A DNA stretch of 64,000 bases from Paenibacillus popilliae ATCC 14706 (GTDB lineage Bacteria; Bacillota; Bacilli; Paenibacillales; Paenibacillaceae). Positions within the stretch are counted from its first letter, which is position 1; each line of letters starts with the position of its first letter. Positions 26,562 to 37,695 of the stretch are shown here, piece after piece. Below the pieces are notes generated by a model. It was not told where the DNA came from. It ran no database searches and was given only the letters and a program-made list of their open reading frames with translations. The stretch covers positions 19,579 through 83,578 of the forward strand of contig NZ_BALG01000042.1 of the NCBI RefSeq assembly GCF_000315235.1, read 5' to 3'. Position numbers and translations under genes: made by a program.

Positions 26562-29372
26562 ATGGATCAATTAAAGTGGCACCAGTCAACGGCCGTAGAT
26601 TTGCTGAAAACGTTGGAGGTCCACGCCGATCAAGGCTTGACTGAGGAAGAAGCGGCCGCAAGAAGGGAACGATACGGGCCCAACGAGCTGTCGGCAGGGC
26701 GGCGCGTTTCGCCGATAACGTTATTTTTGAATCAATTCAAAGATTTCATGGTGCTCGTTTTGGCGGGGGCGACTCTCGTCTCCGGGATGCTCGGCGAATA
26801 TTTGGACTCGATTACGATTATCGCGATTATTTTGCTGAACGGCGTTCTTGGATTCGTTCAGGAGTTCCGGGCCGAGCGTTCGCTGTCTGCCTTGAAGCAG
26901 ATGTCCGCGCCGACGGCCAAAGTGATGCGCTCCAGCACCGTAACCCACATTCACGCCAACCGGCTTGTTCCCGGCGATATCGTTCTGCTGGAGAGCGGCG
27001 ATCGCGTTCCCGCGGATATTCGCTGGGTGGAGACCAACAGCTGCTATGTCGAGGAGTCAACCCTGACGGGCGAGTCGGTTCCGGTCAGCAAGCATCATCA
27101 CCGGATTCAGGAGGTGGAGATCCCCCTCGGAGACCAAAAAAATATCAGCTTCATGGGAACGATGGTGACGCGGGGGACCGGGAAGGGCGTCGTCATTCGT
27201 ACGGGAATGGATACCGAGATGGGCAACATCGCCCACCTGATCGAAAATACAGAAACGATGGATACGCCGCTGCAGCATCGGCTGGAGCAGCTTGGCAAGA
27301 TGCTCATCATCGTGGCGCTCATCCTCACTGTCATGGTCGTCGTCGCGGGCATCATGCACGGACAGCCCGCCCTTGCCATGTTCATGGCAGGGGTCAGTCT
27401 GGCGGTCGCTGCCATTCCGGAAGGGCTGCCGGCCATCGTGACGATTGCGCTATCGCTTGGAGTCCAGCGTATGATCAAGCGCAAAGCGATCGTGCGCAAG
27501 CTGCCTTCGGTGGAGACGCTGGGCTGCGCCTCCGTCATTTGCTCCGACAAGACAGGAACACTGACGCAGAACAAAATGACGGTGACCCGGATGTGGCTTG
27601 GCGGACGGATGCTGGAGGTAAGCGGAGAAGGCTTCGAGCCGAACGGCCAGGTGTGCGAGCAGGGAAAGCCGATCGAGCTCAAGCATGATCAGGAACTGCG
27701 CCGCTTCCTGCAGATTAGCGCGCTCTGCAATAATGCGAGCCTGACGGAAACCTACCCGGAGGAGCTTCGTTCGGCGAAGGGGGGGCGCAAGAGCGAGAAA
27801 GCTGCCGATCCGGAAGTTCTCAAGGCCGTCTGGAACGTTGCGGGCGATCCGACGGAAGGCGCGTTGCTCGTCCTTGCGGCCAAGCTGGGCATGACCTTGA
27901 GGGCGCTGCAAGGCATGTACGAACGGACGCAGGAGTATCCGTTCGATTCCGAGCGCAAGCGGATGTCGGTTGTCGTCATGCATCAGGGAGGACGCCACGT
28001 TTTGACCAAAGGCGCGCCAGATGTGCTGCTGGAGCGGTGCAAATATTTGCTGTGGGATGGCAAGGTGGTGCCGCTCACCGGCACGCTGAAGCAAAAGGTG
28101 CTAGCGGAGAACGAGGGGATGGCCAAGCAGGCTTTGCGCGTGCTCGGCCTGGCGTACCGCGAGTTGAAGCCGCATGAGACGATTCGTAATGAAGCGGAAG
28201 CCGAGTCGCAACTGGTGTTCGTCGGGTTGGCTGGCATGATCGATCCGCCGCGCCGCGAAGTCCGCCAAGCGATCCGCCTGTGCCGCCGCGCAGGCATCAA
28301 GACCGTGATGATTACCGGAGATCATCAGACGACGGCGGAAGCAATCGCGAATCAGCTCGGCATCCTTCCCCGGGGCGGCATGAGCGTGAACGGGGCCCAA
28401 CTGGCCGGGATGGATGACGACGCGCTGGACGAAGTCATCGACAACGTCTATGTCTATGCCCGCGTGTCGCCGGAGCATAAGCTGCGCATCGTCAAATCAT
28501 TGCAGCGCCAAGGGCATGTCGTAGCGATGACCGGCGACGGAGTGAACGACGCGCCGGCGATCAAAGCCGCGGATATCGGCATCGCGATGGGCATTGCCGG
28601 CACGGATGTGTCGAAGGAGGCCTCATCGCTTATTCTGAGCGATGACAACTTCGCCACGATCGTCGCCGCTATCGAGGAAGGGCGCGGCATCTACGAGAAC
28701 ATCCGCAAGTTCATCCGTTATTTGCTCGCTTCCAATGTAGGCGAGATTCTAGTCATGTTCCTGGCGATGTTGTTGGGGCTCCCGCTTCCACTCGTACCGA
28801 TTCAGATTCTGTGGGTCAATCTGGTGACCGACGGATTGCCGGCGATGGCGCTCGGCGTCGATCAACCGGAGAAGGATCTGATGGAGCATCGGCCGCGTTC
28901 CGCCAAGGAGAACATCTTCGCCCGCCGACTCGGCTGGAAAATCATCAGCCGCGGTATTCTTATCGGCGTCTGTACGCTGATCGCGTTCTGGCTGACGCTG
29001 CAGGTCGATTCCGGCAGCGCCGAGCAACTGATGAAGGCGCAGACGGTCGCTTTTTCCACCTTGGTGCTCGCCCAGCTTATTCACGTCTTTGACTGCCGGA
29101 GCTCGCGGTCGATATTCCATCGCAACCTTTTCCAAAATAAGTATCTCGTGCTCGCGGTAATTTCTTCCTTGCTTCTGCTGCTCGGGGTGCTGTATATCGA
29201 ACCGCTTCAGCCGGTATTCAAGACGATTCCGCTCAGCTTCCGGGATTGGGCGATTACATTTGTCATGGCCGGGATACCGACCTTCCTCCTTGGCATCGGC
29301 TCGGTCATGAGCGGTCAGAAGAAGAAGCCTTCCGGCGGCAGACCCACATATCCGAAGCGGCATGCGGCATAA
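26562..29372 (+). CDS. yloB: P-type Ca2+-transporting ATPase
   Basis: 936 residues from the ATG at 26562, with AAAGGGG 9 nt upstream. The ATG-less extension to 26346 overlaps the rqcH promoter region. P2A ATPase signatures: N-terminal actuator with LTGES, phosphorylation site [19 protein letters not shown], and the hinge [21 protein letters not shown]. Ten predicted membrane helices; PEGLPA in M4 and NLVTDGLPA in M6 carry SERCA-type Ca2+ ligands. It pumps Ca2+ out of the cytosol. YloB in B. subtilis is linked to germination and spore calcium. Confidence 0.93.
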   Translation: MDQLKWHQSTAVDLLKTLEVHADQGLTEEEAAARRERYGPNELSAGRRVSPITLFLNQFKDFMVLVLAGATLVSGMLGEYLDSITIIAIILLNGVLGFVQEFRAERSLSALKQMSAPTAKVMRSSTVTHIHANRLVPGDIVLLESGDRVPADIRWVETNSCYVEESTLTGESVPVSKHHHRIQEVEIPLGDQKNISFMGTMVTRGTGKGVVIRTGMDTEMGNIAHLIENTETMDTPLQHRLEQLGKMLIIVALILTVMVVVAGIMHGQPALAMFMAGVSLAVAAIPEGLPAIVTIALSLGVQRMIKRKAIVRKLPSVETLGCASVICSDKTGTLTQNKMTVTRMWLGGRMLEVSGEGFEPNGQVCEQGKPIELKHDQELRRFLQISALCNNASLTETYPEELRSAKGGRKSEKAADPEVLKAVWNVAGDPTEGALLVLAAKLGMTLRALQGMYERTQEYPFDSERKRMSVVVMHQGGRHVLTKGAPDVLLERCKYLLWDGKVVPLTGTLKQKVLAENEGMAKQALRVLGLAYRELKPHETIRNEAEAESQLVFVGLAGMIDPPRREVRQAIRLCRRAGIKTVMITGDHQTTAEAIANQLGILPRGGMSVNGAQLAGMDDDALDEVIDNVYVYARVSPEHKLRIVKSLQRQGHVVAMTGDGVNDAPAIKAADIGIAMGIAGTDVSKEASSLILSDDNFATIVAAIEEGRGIYENIRKFIRYLLASNVGEILVMFLAMLLGLPLPLVPIQILWVNLVTDGLPAMALGVDQPEKDLMEHRPRSAKENIFARRLGWKIISRGILIGVCTLIAFWLTLQVDSGSAEQLMKAQTVAFSTLVLAQLIHVFDCRSSRSIFHRNLFQNKYLVLAVISSLLLLLGVLYIEPLQPVFKTIPLSFRDWAITFVMAGIPTFLLGIGSVMSGQKKKPSGGRPTYPKRHAA

Positions 29373-29396
29373 GCGGTGAACTACACCGATGCACTG

Positions 29397-29424
29397 AAGA
29401 CGCTTCCGTAGGAGCGTCTTTTAT
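29397..29424 (+). terminator. Terminator after yloB
   Basis: AAGACGCT, loop, AGCGTCTT then TTATTT. Confidence 0.75.
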
Positions 29425-29480
29425 TTCAAGAGGTGCCGTTGCTTGATAAAATGGGGGATGGGGAGAAAGGTGGAGACGGG

Positions 29481-31376
29481 ATGAAGGACTTGCGCCAAGT
29501 GCTGCAAGGGGAAGTTATTGTCGGTGACGGGGCCATGGGCACCTATTTATATCAATTGGGCTACCCGGTAGGAATCTCCTATGAATCGCTTAACATCAGC
29601 GCTCCGGAACGGATCCGGGACATACACCGCGAATACGTGAGCGCAGGCGCCCGGCTCCTGGAAACGAATACATTTACGGCGAACCGTGAGAAGTTGTCGA
29701 AGCATGGGATGGAGAAGCAGGTGAAGGCGATTAACCGCGCCGCGGCCCAACTGGCGCGCGAGGCGGCGGCAGGCCACGCCTATGTGGTGGGGGCGTTGGG
29801 CTCGATCCGTGCTGGCAAGCGGGAAAATATCGCGACGGATCAGGTCAACCGCGACTATACCGAGCAGTTGTCAGCCTTGCTGGAAGAGGGCGTAGACGGG
29901 ATCATGTTCGAGACATTCTATGATATGGAGGAAATGAAGCTGGCGGTTCAGATCGTGCGCGCTCTGGACGACCGCATTCCGATCATCTGCCAATTTGCGG
30001 TCGAGAAGTCGCATCGGACGAAGGACGGCCTTCGTCTGTTGGATGCGTTCCGCCTGTTGCGCGAGAAGGGCGCAGATGTTGTCGGCTTGAACTGCCGCAT
30101 GGGGCCGAACGGCCTGATGCGGGCGATGGAGGATCTTGCCGGTCGGCTGGCACTGCCGATGTCGGCCTACCCGAACGCCGGTCTACCGGATTATGTGGAC
30201 GGAAGGTATAACTTCGTGGCTACGGCCAACTATATGGCAGAGCGTGCCGTGCGCTTCGCCGATTTGGGCGCGCGCATTATCGGAGGCTGTTGCGGGACGA
30301 CGCCGGATCATATTCAGGCGATAGCGCTGGCGCTGGCGGATGCGAAGGTTACAGTCCTCCCTACACTGGCCAAGGAGGAGGCCCGGGCCGTTCGGCCGCT
30401 CGAGATCGGAGATCACGGCGCGGAGTCGGTGTCCGGGCAGGGGACGACGGCACGCGAGCCGTCACTTATCGATACGGTTCGTGAACGCCATGCCGTCATC
30501 GTGGAGCTGGATCCGCCGCGCGATCTGGACATCGCCAAGTTCATGCTGGGCGCCCAGGCGCTGAAGGATGCGGGGGCTGACGCGCTGACACTGGCGGACA
30601 ACTCACTTGCAGTCACCCGGATGAGCAACATGGCGCTCGGTTATTTGGCGCTCGATAAGATCGGCATTCGGCCACTCATCCATATCGCCTGCCGGGATCG
30701 CAACCTGATCGGAACGCAATCCCATATGATGGGGCTGAATGCGCTCGGCATCGATCATGTGCTTGCGGTAACCGGGGATCCGGCCCGCTTCGGCGATCTG
30801 CCGGACTCCAGCTCGGTCTATGACTTGACCTCCTTCGAGATTATCCGCATGATCAAGCAGCTGAATTCAGGGCTTGCTTTCTCGGGCAAGGCGCTCAAGC
30901 AGCGTGCGAACTTTGTCGTCGGGGCGGCATTCAACCCGAACGTGAAGCATCTGAGCAAGGCGATCGAACGCCTACAGCGCAAAATCGAAGCCGGCGCGGA
31001 CTATATTATGACGCAGCCGGTATATGATGCCTCTCTGAGCGAACGAATTGCCGAAGGAACGAAGCATTTGAATGTGCCGGTTTTCCTCGGTATCATGCCG
31101 CTGGCAAGCGGGCGGAATGCGGAATACCTACATAATGAAGTGCCGGGCATTCATCTCTCGGACGAGGTGCGGGAACGAATGAAGGGGCTCGAGGGCGAGA
31201 ACGGGCGCCGGGAGGGCGTCGCCATCGCCAAGGATCTGCTGGATGTGGCGATGAAGAATTTCAACGGAATCTACTTCATGACCCCGTTCATGTTCTACGA
31301 GATGACCGTCGAACTGACGGAACATGTATGGCAAAAGGCGGAACGCCCAACCGACCCCTTGTATCGGCATACGTAA
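29481..31376 (+). CDS. yitJ: Bifunctional homocysteine S-methyltransferase / methylenetetrahydrofolate reductase
   Basis: 631 residues from the ATG at 29481 with GGTGGAG upstream. N-terminal Hcy-binding barrel (about 1-290) with GDGAMGTYLYQLG, GLNCRMGP and the zinc-binding IIGGCCGTTPDH. C-terminal MetF-type flavin barrel (about 330-610): VELDPPRDLDIAKFM, DALTLADNSLAVTRMSNMALG, LAVTGDPARFGD and TQPVYDA. The two halves make methyl-THF and use a methyl group to form methionine. In B. subtilis the yitJ mRNA has an S-box riboswitch; here only about 100 bp separate it from yloB and I see no S-box. Confidence 0.92.
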   Translation: MKDLRQVLQGEVIVGDGAMGTYLYQLGYPVGISYESLNISAPERIRDIHREYVSAGARLLETNTFTANREKLSKHGMEKQVKAINRAAAQLAREAAAGHAYVVGALGSIRAGKRENIATDQVNRDYTEQLSALLEEGVDGIMFETFYDMEEMKLAVQIVRALDDRIPIICQFAVEKSHRTKDGLRLLDAFRLLREKGADVVGLNCRMGPNGLMRAMEDLAGRLALPMSAYPNAGLPDYVDGRYNFVATANYMAERAVRFADLGARIIGGCCGTTPDHIQAIALALADAKVTVLPTLAKEEARAVRPLEIGDHGAESVSGQGTTAREPSLIDTVRERHAVIVELDPPRDLDIAKFMLGAQALKDAGADALTLADNSLAVTRMSNMALGYLALDKIGIRPLIHIACRDRNLIGTQSHMMGLNALGIDHVLAVTGDPARFGDLPDSSSVYDLTSFEIIRMIKQLNSGLAFSGKALKQRANFVVGAAFNPNVKHLSKAIERLQRKIEAGADYIMTQPVYDASLSERIAEGTKHLNVPVFLGIMPLASGRNAEYLHNEVPGIHLSDEVRERMKGLEGENGRREGVAIAKDLLDVAMKNFNGIYFMTPFMFYEMTVELTEHVWQKAERPTDPLYRHT

Positions 31377-31408
31377 TGAATTAAAATAGGATAATGGATG
31401 TGGTACCC

Positions 31409-32293
31409 ATGGTATACAGCATGACCGGTTATGGCCAGTCCGTCCGGACCGTCGGCGGATACAAGATTACGATTGAAGCGAAATCCGTTAACCATCGTTA
31501 TTGCGAGATCATGCTGCGCATGCCTCGTGAATGGACAAGCTGCGAGGAGCCTTTGCGCCGCCTCGTTCAGCAATCCGTCAAGCGTGGGCGGGTAGACGTG
31601 TTTATTAACAGAGAACGTGAAGGGGAAGCGAAGACAGTGATAGCCATCAATGAGCAGACCGTGAAGGCCTATAGGGAGGCCGGTCGGCTGCTTCGAGACC
31701 AATACGGCATCTCCGGGGAGATGACCGTCAATGACTGGCTTCGCTTGCCTGATGTATTTACCATCCAGGAGGAGCAGCCGCTGTCCGGAGAAGAGCTGCT
31801 TCACGAGCTTGAATCCGGCCTGGCGGAGGCAATGGATAGTTTATGTCGTATGCGGGTCATGGAAGGCAGCCACCTCGCCCAGGATATGAAGGAACGACTG
31901 AACCGCCTCAAGTCGCTGCATGCGGATATTTCCACACGGGCTCCGCTCGTCGTTGCCGAGTATCGGGCCAAGCTGCAACAGCGGATAGAGCAACTGCTGG
32001 ATGCCGAGTCTTCCTTGAACGAATATAAGTTCGGCATGGAGGTAGCTCTGTTTGCAGATCGCTCCAATATCGATGAAGAATTGACGCGGCTACAGAGTCA
32101 TTTCAACCAGTTCAGACAGCTGCTGGACAGCACGGAACCGATCGGAAGGAAGCTCGATTTTCTCATCCAGGAGATGAACCGGGAAGCGAACACCATCGGT
32201 TCCAAGGCGAACCATCTGGAGATTATCAACCATGTCGTAGACATGAAGGCAGAGGTGGAAAAGATTCGTGAACAAGCCGCGAACTTGGAATAA
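31409..32293 (+). CDS. yicC: YicC family endoribonuclease-like protein
   Basis: 294 residues. ATG at 31409 chosen because family members begin directly with an MxxSMTGYG box (here [10 protein letters not shown]); an in-frame ATG at 31394 is possible. Conserved VNHRYCEI and LRMP near the start, and the C-terminal DUF1732 block [19 protein letters not shown]. YicC-type proteins are hexameric RNA-binding nucleases that act on structured RNA. It precedes remA and gmk as in other Bacillales (yloC). Confidence 0.88.
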   Translation: MVYSMTGYGQSVRTVGGYKITIEAKSVNHRYCEIMLRMPREWTSCEEPLRRLVQQSVKRGRVDVFINREREGEAKTVIAINEQTVKAYREAGRLLRDQYGISGEMTVNDWLRLPDVFTIQEEQPLSGEELLHELESGLAEAMDSLCRMRVMEGSHLAQDMKERLNRLKSLHADISTRAPLVVAEYRAKLQQRIEQLLDAESSLNEYKFGMEVALFADRSNIDEELTRLQSHFNQFRQLLDSTEPIGRKLDFLIQEMNREANTIGSKANHLEIINHVVDMKAEVEKIREQAANLE

Positions 32294-32328
32294 ATAGGGA
32301 GCGTTCGAAAGTAGAGGGAGGATCTGTA

Positions 32329-32589
32329 ATGGCCATTAAACTGATTAACATCGGTTTTGGTAACATCGTATCTGCCAACCGTATCATCTCAATTGTGAGT
32401 CCGGAATCGGCTCCTATTAAGCGAATTATCCAGGAAGCGCGCGATCGTCATATGCTGATTGACGCGACTTACGGCCGACGCACCCGCGCGGTCATCATTA
32501 CGGACAGCGACCATGTCATTTTGTCTGCGGTCCAGCCGGAAACAGTAGCGCATCGCTTATCAACGAAGGACGACGACAACGACGAATAA
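32329..32589 (+). CDS. remA: Extracellular matrix regulatory protein RemA (DUF370)
   Basis: 86 residues; GGGAGGA upstream of the ATG. Near-identical in pattern to Rem[37 protein letters not shown] and [31 protein letters not shown] ring-forming DNA-binding protein that activates biofilm matrix and osmoprotection genes in B. subtilis. An acidic tail (DDDNDE) follows the conserved part. Between yicC and gmk in the usual order. Confidence 0.95.
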   Translation: MAIKLINIGFGNIVSANRIISIVSPESAPIKRIIQEARDRHMLIDATYGRRTRAVIITDSDHVILSAVQPETVAHRLSTKDDDNDE

Positions 32590-32602
32590 AATGGGGATGA
32601 AC

Positions 32603-33181
32603 ATGAAGATAGGATTTTTGATTGTGCTATCCGGCCCTTCCGGCGTTGGCAAAGGCACGATATGCAAATCTTTATTGAAGCGGCTGCCCGAACTGATCTA
32701 TTCGGTGTCCGCCACAACGCGCCAGCCCCGTCTCGGAGAAGTTGACGGAGTGAACTACTTCTTCAAGTCGCGGGTAGAATTTCTGGATATGATCGAGAAC
32801 GATAAGCTGCTGGAGCATGCCGAATATGTGGGCAACTACTACGGCACCCCGCGCGACTTCGTGGAGCAGACGCTGAACGAAGGGCAGGACATCATTCTGG
32901 AAATCGAAGTGCAGGGCGCGTTGAAGGTAAAGGAAAAGTTCCCGAATGGGATCTTTATCTTCCTGCTGCCTCCATCACTGGACGAGCTGGAGGAGCGGAT
33001 TCGCGGACGCGGCACCGAGAATGATGCGGTCATCGATCACCGTATGACGGCGGCGGTCGAGGAAATGGCCATGATGGCGAATTATGATTATGCCGTCGTG
33101 AACGATGAGATCGACTTGGCATGCAAGCGTATAGAGAGCATTATTATAGCCGAACATTGTAAAATCAGGCCTAACCGGTAA
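32603..33181 (+). CDS. gmk: Guanylate kinase
   Basis: 192 residues from the ATG at 32603, chosen for its GGGG 6-7 nt upstream and because the P-loop then sits near the N-terminus. ATGs at 32591 and 32597 are alternatives; 32597 is out of frame. P-loop GPSGVGKGT, then [21 protein letters not shown] (GMP-binding), and [19 protein letters not shown]-dependent phosphorylation of GMP to GDP in the cytosol. Follows remA by 13 bp, so cotranscribed. Confidence 0.95.
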   Translation: MKIGFLIVLSGPSGVGKGTICKSLLKRLPELIYSVSATTRQPRLGEVDGVNYFFKSRVEFLDMIENDKLLEHAEYVGNYYGTPRDFVEQTLNEGQDIILEIEVQGALKVKEKFPNGIFIFLLPPSLDELEERIRGRGTENDAVIDHRMTAAVEEMAMMANYDYAVVNDEIDLACKRIESIIIAEHCKIRPNR

Positions 33182-33327
33182 GACGGCAGTCAGAGAGGCG
33201 CACTTTCGATAAAGTGTGCCTAGTGACGCGCTGTCCTGCGTCCGGGCGGCGCAGGATTCGAGGTTGAGTAAGAAGCGATCCCGGCGGCAAGAGGCAACGG
33301 GACAAGCAGGAGAAGGAGTGCGGAACT

Positions 33328-33531
33328 ATGCTATATCCATCTATTGACGAATTGATGAAAAAAGTCGACAGCAAATACTCGCTGGTTGTGGCGGCATCCC
33401 GCCGGGCGCGCCAATTGCGCGACGGGGAGCGGACCGAATTGCATAATCCCAAATCATACAAGCAGGTCGGCGTGGCGCTGGAAGAGATCTACGGCGATCA
33501 GGTTACGGTCGAACAGGGCGACGAGGTGTAA
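33328..33531 (+). CDS. rpoZ: RNA polymerase omega subunit
   Basis: 67 residues; AGGAG upstream. [28 protein letters not shown], then the [17 protein letters not shown] block. Omega binds the beta' subunit and helps core assembly. 146 bp after gmk and closed by a terminator before coaBC. Confidence 0.95.
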   Translation: MLYPSIDELMKKVDSKYSLVVAASRRARQLRDGERTELHNPKSYKQVGVALEEIYGDQVTVEQGDEV

Positions 33532-33623
33532 CTCCGAACCGGCAGTGGAATCGGTTCATAGACGGTGAGCGGGATAGCCGAACCGGCTGAATGACCGCCG
33601 CCCATTAATTGAGCAGGAAAGCA

Positions 33624-33652
33624 AATAACAACCGTCAGGTTGTTATTTTTTT
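33624..33652 (+). terminator. Terminator between rpoZ and coaBC
   Basis: AATAACAACC, GTCA loop, GGTTGTTATT followed by six T. Confidence 0.85.
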
Positions 33653-33744
33653 CAAATGACGAGAATGCTTCCTATCCGGGAGGGGCAGGCAGCCGCCGGG
33701 ATGGAGCGCTTGCGCGCTAGAGGAGCGGAAAGGCGGGGGGGCGT

Positions 33745-35037
33745 ATGCTGCAAGGAAAATCGATACTGCTCGGCATCACGGGCGGCATTGCGGCTTACAA
33801 GGCTGCAGCGCTGTGCAGCAAGTTGAAGCAGGAGGGGGCTGAGGTGCACGTCATGATGACGGCATCGGCGACTCAGTTTATTTCGGAGCTGACGTTCCAG
33901 ACATTGTCGCGTCAGCCGGTGTATACGGACACGTTCGATGAGCGGGACGCTTCGGTCGTCTCCCACATCGATCTGGCGGATCATGCGGATCTTGTGCTGG
34001 TGGCGCCGGCTACGGCGAACGTGATCGCCAAGATGGCGCACGGCCTGGCGGATGATATGCTGACCACGACATTGCTCGCCACGACGGCGCCGGTCATGGT
34101 CGCTCCGGCCATGAATGTACATATGTACACCCACCCGGCCGTCATGCACAATATGGACATCTTGCGCTCGCGCGGCGTCCGGTTCATCGAGCCGGAAGAA
34201 GGGCTCCTTGCTTGCGGCTATACCGGTAAGGGAAGGCTGGCCGAGCCGGAGCATATTGTGGAATATGTGAAGCGGTGGCTCGCGGACAGCGGCGGAGAAT
34301 CCGCATTGCTGCCAGCCGACCAAGAAAGCGCACGGTCCGGACTGCTTCAAGGCAAGCGGGTGCTGGTCACGGCAGGCGGCACAGTCGAGCGCATCGATCC
34401 GGTCCGGTACATTACGAACGATTCGTCCGGGAAGATGGGCTTCGCGATCGCGGAAGCCGCTCGCGACATGGGGGCCTATGTGACGCTCATCGCCGGCCAG
34501 ACCCAGGCGATTCCTCCAGAGGGTGTCGAGCTGATCCGCGTCGAATCGGCACTGGATATGCGGGATGCCGTCATCTCGCGGTACGAGCAAGCGGATATTG
34601 TTGTGAAGGCGGCGGCGGTCGCCGATTACCGGCCAGTGCACCAGGCCGCCCAGAAGCTGAAGAAGACGGGCGAGCGGCTCGTTATCGAGCTGGAGCGGAA
34701 CCCGGATATTTTGCAGGAGCTGGGCGAGATGAAGAAGAATCAGCTGCTGATCGGGTTCGCTGCCGAGACCGAACAGATGGAGCCGTATGCGTTGGACAAG
34801 CTGGTGCGCAAAAATCTCGATTTTATCGTTGCGAACGATGTCTCCCGCACCGACGCGGGCTTCGGTTCCGACCGCAATGAAGTGCATATATATAGTATAA
34901 ATGGACTCGTCGAGCGCATCCCGCTCACGGCCAAGCGCGAGGTGGCCCGGCGTCTGCTCCGGCTTGCGGCTCAAGCGTCCGCCGCAGGAGACGAACCGCC
35001 ATCCAAGCCTGGAGAGGTACATTCGCTTGAACCATAA
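33745..35037 (+). CDS. coaBC: Bifunctional phosphopantothenoylcysteine decarboxylase / phosphopantothenate-cysteine ligase
   Basis: 430 residues; G-rich RBS before the ATG. N-terminal flavoprotein CoaC half (1-190): [18 protein letters not shown], the [19 protein letters not shown] segment, [11 protein letters not shown] (PxMNxxMW motif variant) and the [13 protein letters not shown] substrate clamp. C-terminal CoaB half: [32 protein letters not shown] and KKTG. Catalyses two successive steps of coenzyme A synthesis. Its end overlaps the priA start by 11 bp. Confidence 0.94.
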   Translation: MLQGKSILLGITGGIAAYKAAALCSKLKQEGAEVHVMMTASATQFISELTFQTLSRQPVYTDTFDERDASVVSHIDLADHADLVLVAPATANVIAKMAHGLADDMLTTTLLATTAPVMVAPAMNVHMYTHPAVMHNMDILRSRGVRFIEPEEGLLACGYTGKGRLAEPEHIVEYVKRWLADSGGESALLPADQESARSGLLQGKRVLVTAGGTVERIDPVRYITNDSSGKMGFAIAEAARDMGAYVTLIAGQTQAIPPEGVELIRVESALDMRDAVISRYEQADIVVKAAAVADYRPVHQAAQKLKKTGERLVIELERNPDILQELGEMKKNQLLIGFAAETEQMEPYALDKLVRKNLDFIVANDVSRTDAGFGSDRNEVHIYSINGLVERIPLTAKREVARRLLRLAAQASAAGDEPPSKPGEVHSLEP

Positions 35038-37639
35038 TGAAGTGGAGCGGGTGCGGGACAAATGGCAAGCGGGGGCAGTCGGGGCTCATCCTGACTTGTT
35101 GATCGCGCGCGTCATCGTCGATGTGTCGGTCAAAGACACGGACCGGCCGTTCGACTACGCGATTCCTCTATCTATGGTGGAATGGATCGAGACGGGCAGT
35201 CGGGTCGGTGTCCCGTTCGGCGGGCGGACCGTGCAAGGCTTCGTTATCGGGTTATCCGACCGGACGGATGTGCCGCTGTCCCGGCTGAAGCCGATTCAGC
35301 AGCTACTGGATGTCGTCCCGCCGCTCCCGGCCGATCTCATTGAGCTCGGAATGTGGATGAGCGACCGCTATGTATGCACGCTGACGGCTGCTCTTCAGGC
35401 GATGATTCCGGGAGCCATCAAGGGTAAGCGGGAGAAGGCGCTCTCGGTGGGCGCCGATGCGCGCTTGTTCCTTCAAGGCGCCGACAGCGGAGCAGATGAA
35501 TTGTCGCTGCGCCCGGATCGTCTGCTGGACGACCCGCAGACACGCAGCCTGCTTGCTTATGTGCAGCGCAACGAGCCGCTGCCAGCGAGAAAGCTGCTGC
35601 AGGCCTTTCCTCAGGCAGCACGCCTCATTAAGGAAGCGCTCCAGCACGGCTGGCTGCAGGAGACGGAGCGGATTAAGGATCGCATCGGTATCAAGCGGCT
35701 GAAGCGGGTGACGCTGACGGTCGATGATGTCGGCGAGGCGGTTGGCCGGCTGGGCAACCGAGCCGAAAGACAGCAGGAAACGCTGCGGCTCCTTGAGGAA
35801 TATGGCGGAGAGCTGCCGCTTAAAAGCTTGAACGCATCTGCGGTCAAGGCGCTTGAGGCAAAAGGTTATGTGGCTGTCGCTGAGGTTGAGGTGATGCGGG
35901 ATCCATACACTCAACGCCGCTTTCGGCCATCGAAGCCGCTGCCGCTGACAGAGGAGCAGCAGCAGGTCTTCGAAGCGATCGTGCTCGCGGTGGACGAACA
36001 GGAGCATCAGACCTTCCTGCTGCATGGGGTCACCGGGAGCGGCAAGACGGAGGTCTATTTGCAGGCGATCGAGCGTTGCCTTGATTCCGGACGCGAAGCG
36101 ATCGTGCTTGTGCCGGAAATCTCGCTGACTCCGCAGATGGTCGAGCGCTTCAAGGGAAGATTCGGCTCCCGGGTAGCGGTCATGCATAGCCGACTCTCCC
36201 AGGGCGAACGTTACGACGAGTGGCGAAAAATCCGTGAAGGCCGCGTGCAGGTGGCGATCGGTGCCCGCTCAGCGGTGTTTGCCCCTTTTCCCCGGATTGG
36301 CCTTATTATTATGGATGAAGAGCATGAATCATCTTACAAGCAGGAAGAGACGCCGAAATATCACGCCCGCGACGTGGCGATTGAACGAGCGCGCCGGCAA
36401 GGCGCCATCGTCGTCCTCGGTTCGGCGACGCCTGCGATGGAGACGTATTACGCCTCCCGACTGAACGGCTACGAGCAGCTGCCTGCGGGGCTGGAGGCTC
36501 CGCCTTGGAAGCTGATCCCGCTGGCGATGCCTTCGCGCGTTGGCGGCAGGCCGCTTCCTCCGGTGACGCTCGTCGATATGAGGGAGCAACTGAAGATCGG
36601 CAACCGTTCCATGTTCAGCGCGCCGTTGGAGGCGGCGTTAGAGCAGCGGTTGGAGCGTCAGGAGCAGACGGTGCTGCTGTTGAACCGCAGAGGCTACTCG
36701 ACGTTCGTCATGTGCCGCAGCTGCGGCTATGTCGCTCAGTGTCCGGAATGCGATATTTCGCTGACGTATCATATGAAGACGGGGCATATGCGCTGCCACT
36801 ACTGCGGCCACGCGGAGCGGGCGCCGGAAGTATGCCCGTCATGCGAGAGCGAGCATATCCGTTATTTTGGCACGGGGACCCAGCGGGTAGAGGAACAACT
36901 CGCCCGCCGCTTCCCCGGCATTCGCGTCATTCGGATGGACGTGGACACGACCTCGGAGAAAGGGTCGCATGAACGACTGCTGCAGCAGTTCCGCGAACGG
37001 AAGGCCGACGTGCTGCTTGGCACACAGATGGTGGCGAAGGGACTGGACTTCCCGTATGTCACGCTGGTCGGCGTCATTGCCGCCGATTCGGCGCTGCATA
37101 TGCCGGACTTCCGCGCGGCGGAAAAGACGTTCCATCTGTTGACGCAGGTTGCCGGCCGGGCCGGACGCCATGAGCTGCCGGGTGAAGTCATCGTGCAGAC
37201 CTATGCGCCGGAGCATTACTCGATCATCCATGCGTCGGGGCATGATTACCGCGGCTTCGCTTCCGAAGAGCTGCGACACCGCCGCAATCTGATGGTGCCG
37301 CCCTTCTGCCGCCTGGCGCTGCTGTCGATATCACATGAACAGCTGCCGCTGCTCGTGCGCGTGGCCGAGAACGCGGCCCAGCGGCTCAAGGAACTGGCGG
37401 AACGCCAAGGCTGGCTGCATCCGCTGCATGAGCATGCGGAGGCGATGGAGATTCTCGGACCGGTCGCCTCCCCGATTCCGCGTATCAAGAACCGCTACCG
37501 CTTCCAATGCATGATCAAATGCCGGGGAGACGTAAATCTATCGGGTCTGCTGGCGGAAGCGATGCGCGAGTTCGATTTGGTCGCCAAAGAGCAGGACGTC
37601 CGGTTCAGCGTCGATATCGACCCGCAGATGATGATGTAG
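35027..37639 (+). CDS. priA: Primosomal protein N' (replication restart helicase PriA)
   Basis: 870 residues from a TTG at 35027 with GGAGAGG 9 nt upstream, overlapping coaBC. The frame is open further left (34901) but that part is antisense-like coaBC sequence. 3'-DNA-binding N-terminus (VDVSVKDTDRPFDYAIP), Walker A GVTGSGKTEVYL, Walker B DEEHESSYKQEE, eight zinc-binding Cys (CRSCGYVAQCPEC, CHYCG, CPSC) and the VAGRAGRH motif VI. Reloads the replisome at collapsed forks. Slightly longer than B. subtilis PriA (about 805). Confidence 0.95.
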   Translation: MNHNEVERVRDKWQAGAVGAHPDLLIARVIVDVSVKDTDRPFDYAIPLSMVEWIETGSRVGVPFGGRTVQGFVIGLSDRTDVPLSRLKPIQQLLDVVPPLPADLIELGMWMSDRYVCTLTAALQAMIPGAIKGKREKALSVGADARLFLQGADSGADELSLRPDRLLDDPQTRSLLAYVQRNEPLPARKLLQAFPQAARLIKEALQHGWLQETERIKDRIGIKRLKRVTLTVDDVGEAVGRLGNRAERQQETLRLLEEYGGELPLKSLNASAVKALEAKGYVAVAEVEVMRDPYTQRRFRPSKPLPLTEEQQQVFEAIVLAVDEQEHQTFLLHGVTGSGKTEVYLQAIERCLDSGREAIVLVPEISLTPQMVERFKGRFGSRVAVMHSRLSQGERYDEWRKIREGRVQVAIGARSAVFAPFPRIGLIIMDEEHESSYKQEETPKYHARDVAIERARRQGAIVVLGSATPAMETYYASRLNGYEQLPAGLEAPPWKLIPLAMPSRVGGRPLPPVTLVDMREQLKIGNRSMFSAPLEAALEQRLERQEQTVLLLNRRGYSTFVMCRSCGYVAQCPECDISLTYHMKTGHMRCHYCGHAERAPEVCPSCESEHIRYFGTGTQRVEEQLARRFPGIRVIRMDVDTTSEKGSHERLLQQFRERKADVLLGTQMVAKGLDFPYVTLVGVIAADSALHMPDFRAAEKTFHLLTQVAGRAGRHELPGEVIVQTYAPEHYSIIHASGHDYRGFASEELRHRRNLMVPPFCRLALLSISHEQLPLLVRVAENAAQRLKELAERQGWLHPLHEHAEAMEILGPVASPIPRIKNRYRFQCMIKCRGDVNLSGLLAEAMREFDLVAKEQDVRFSVDIDPQMMM

Positions 37640-37695
37640 CCCGGCTGAATCGCATAGATCGCTATTTTTTAAGACGAAAAAGGATGGTGTGCCCT

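Noticed and set aside
29373..29480. S-box (SAM) riboswitch before yitJ
   Set aside because: Only about 100 bp available, mostly the yloB terminator; no S-box consensus helices seen.
34901..35026. Upstream extension of priA
   Set aside because: Open only because it overlaps coaBC; the TTG at 35027 has a proper RBS and the PriA N-terminus follows it.
33652..35061. 469-codon open frame antisense to coaBC
   Set aside because: A GC-rich codon-shadow; coaBC on the other strand has full family similarity and an RBS.
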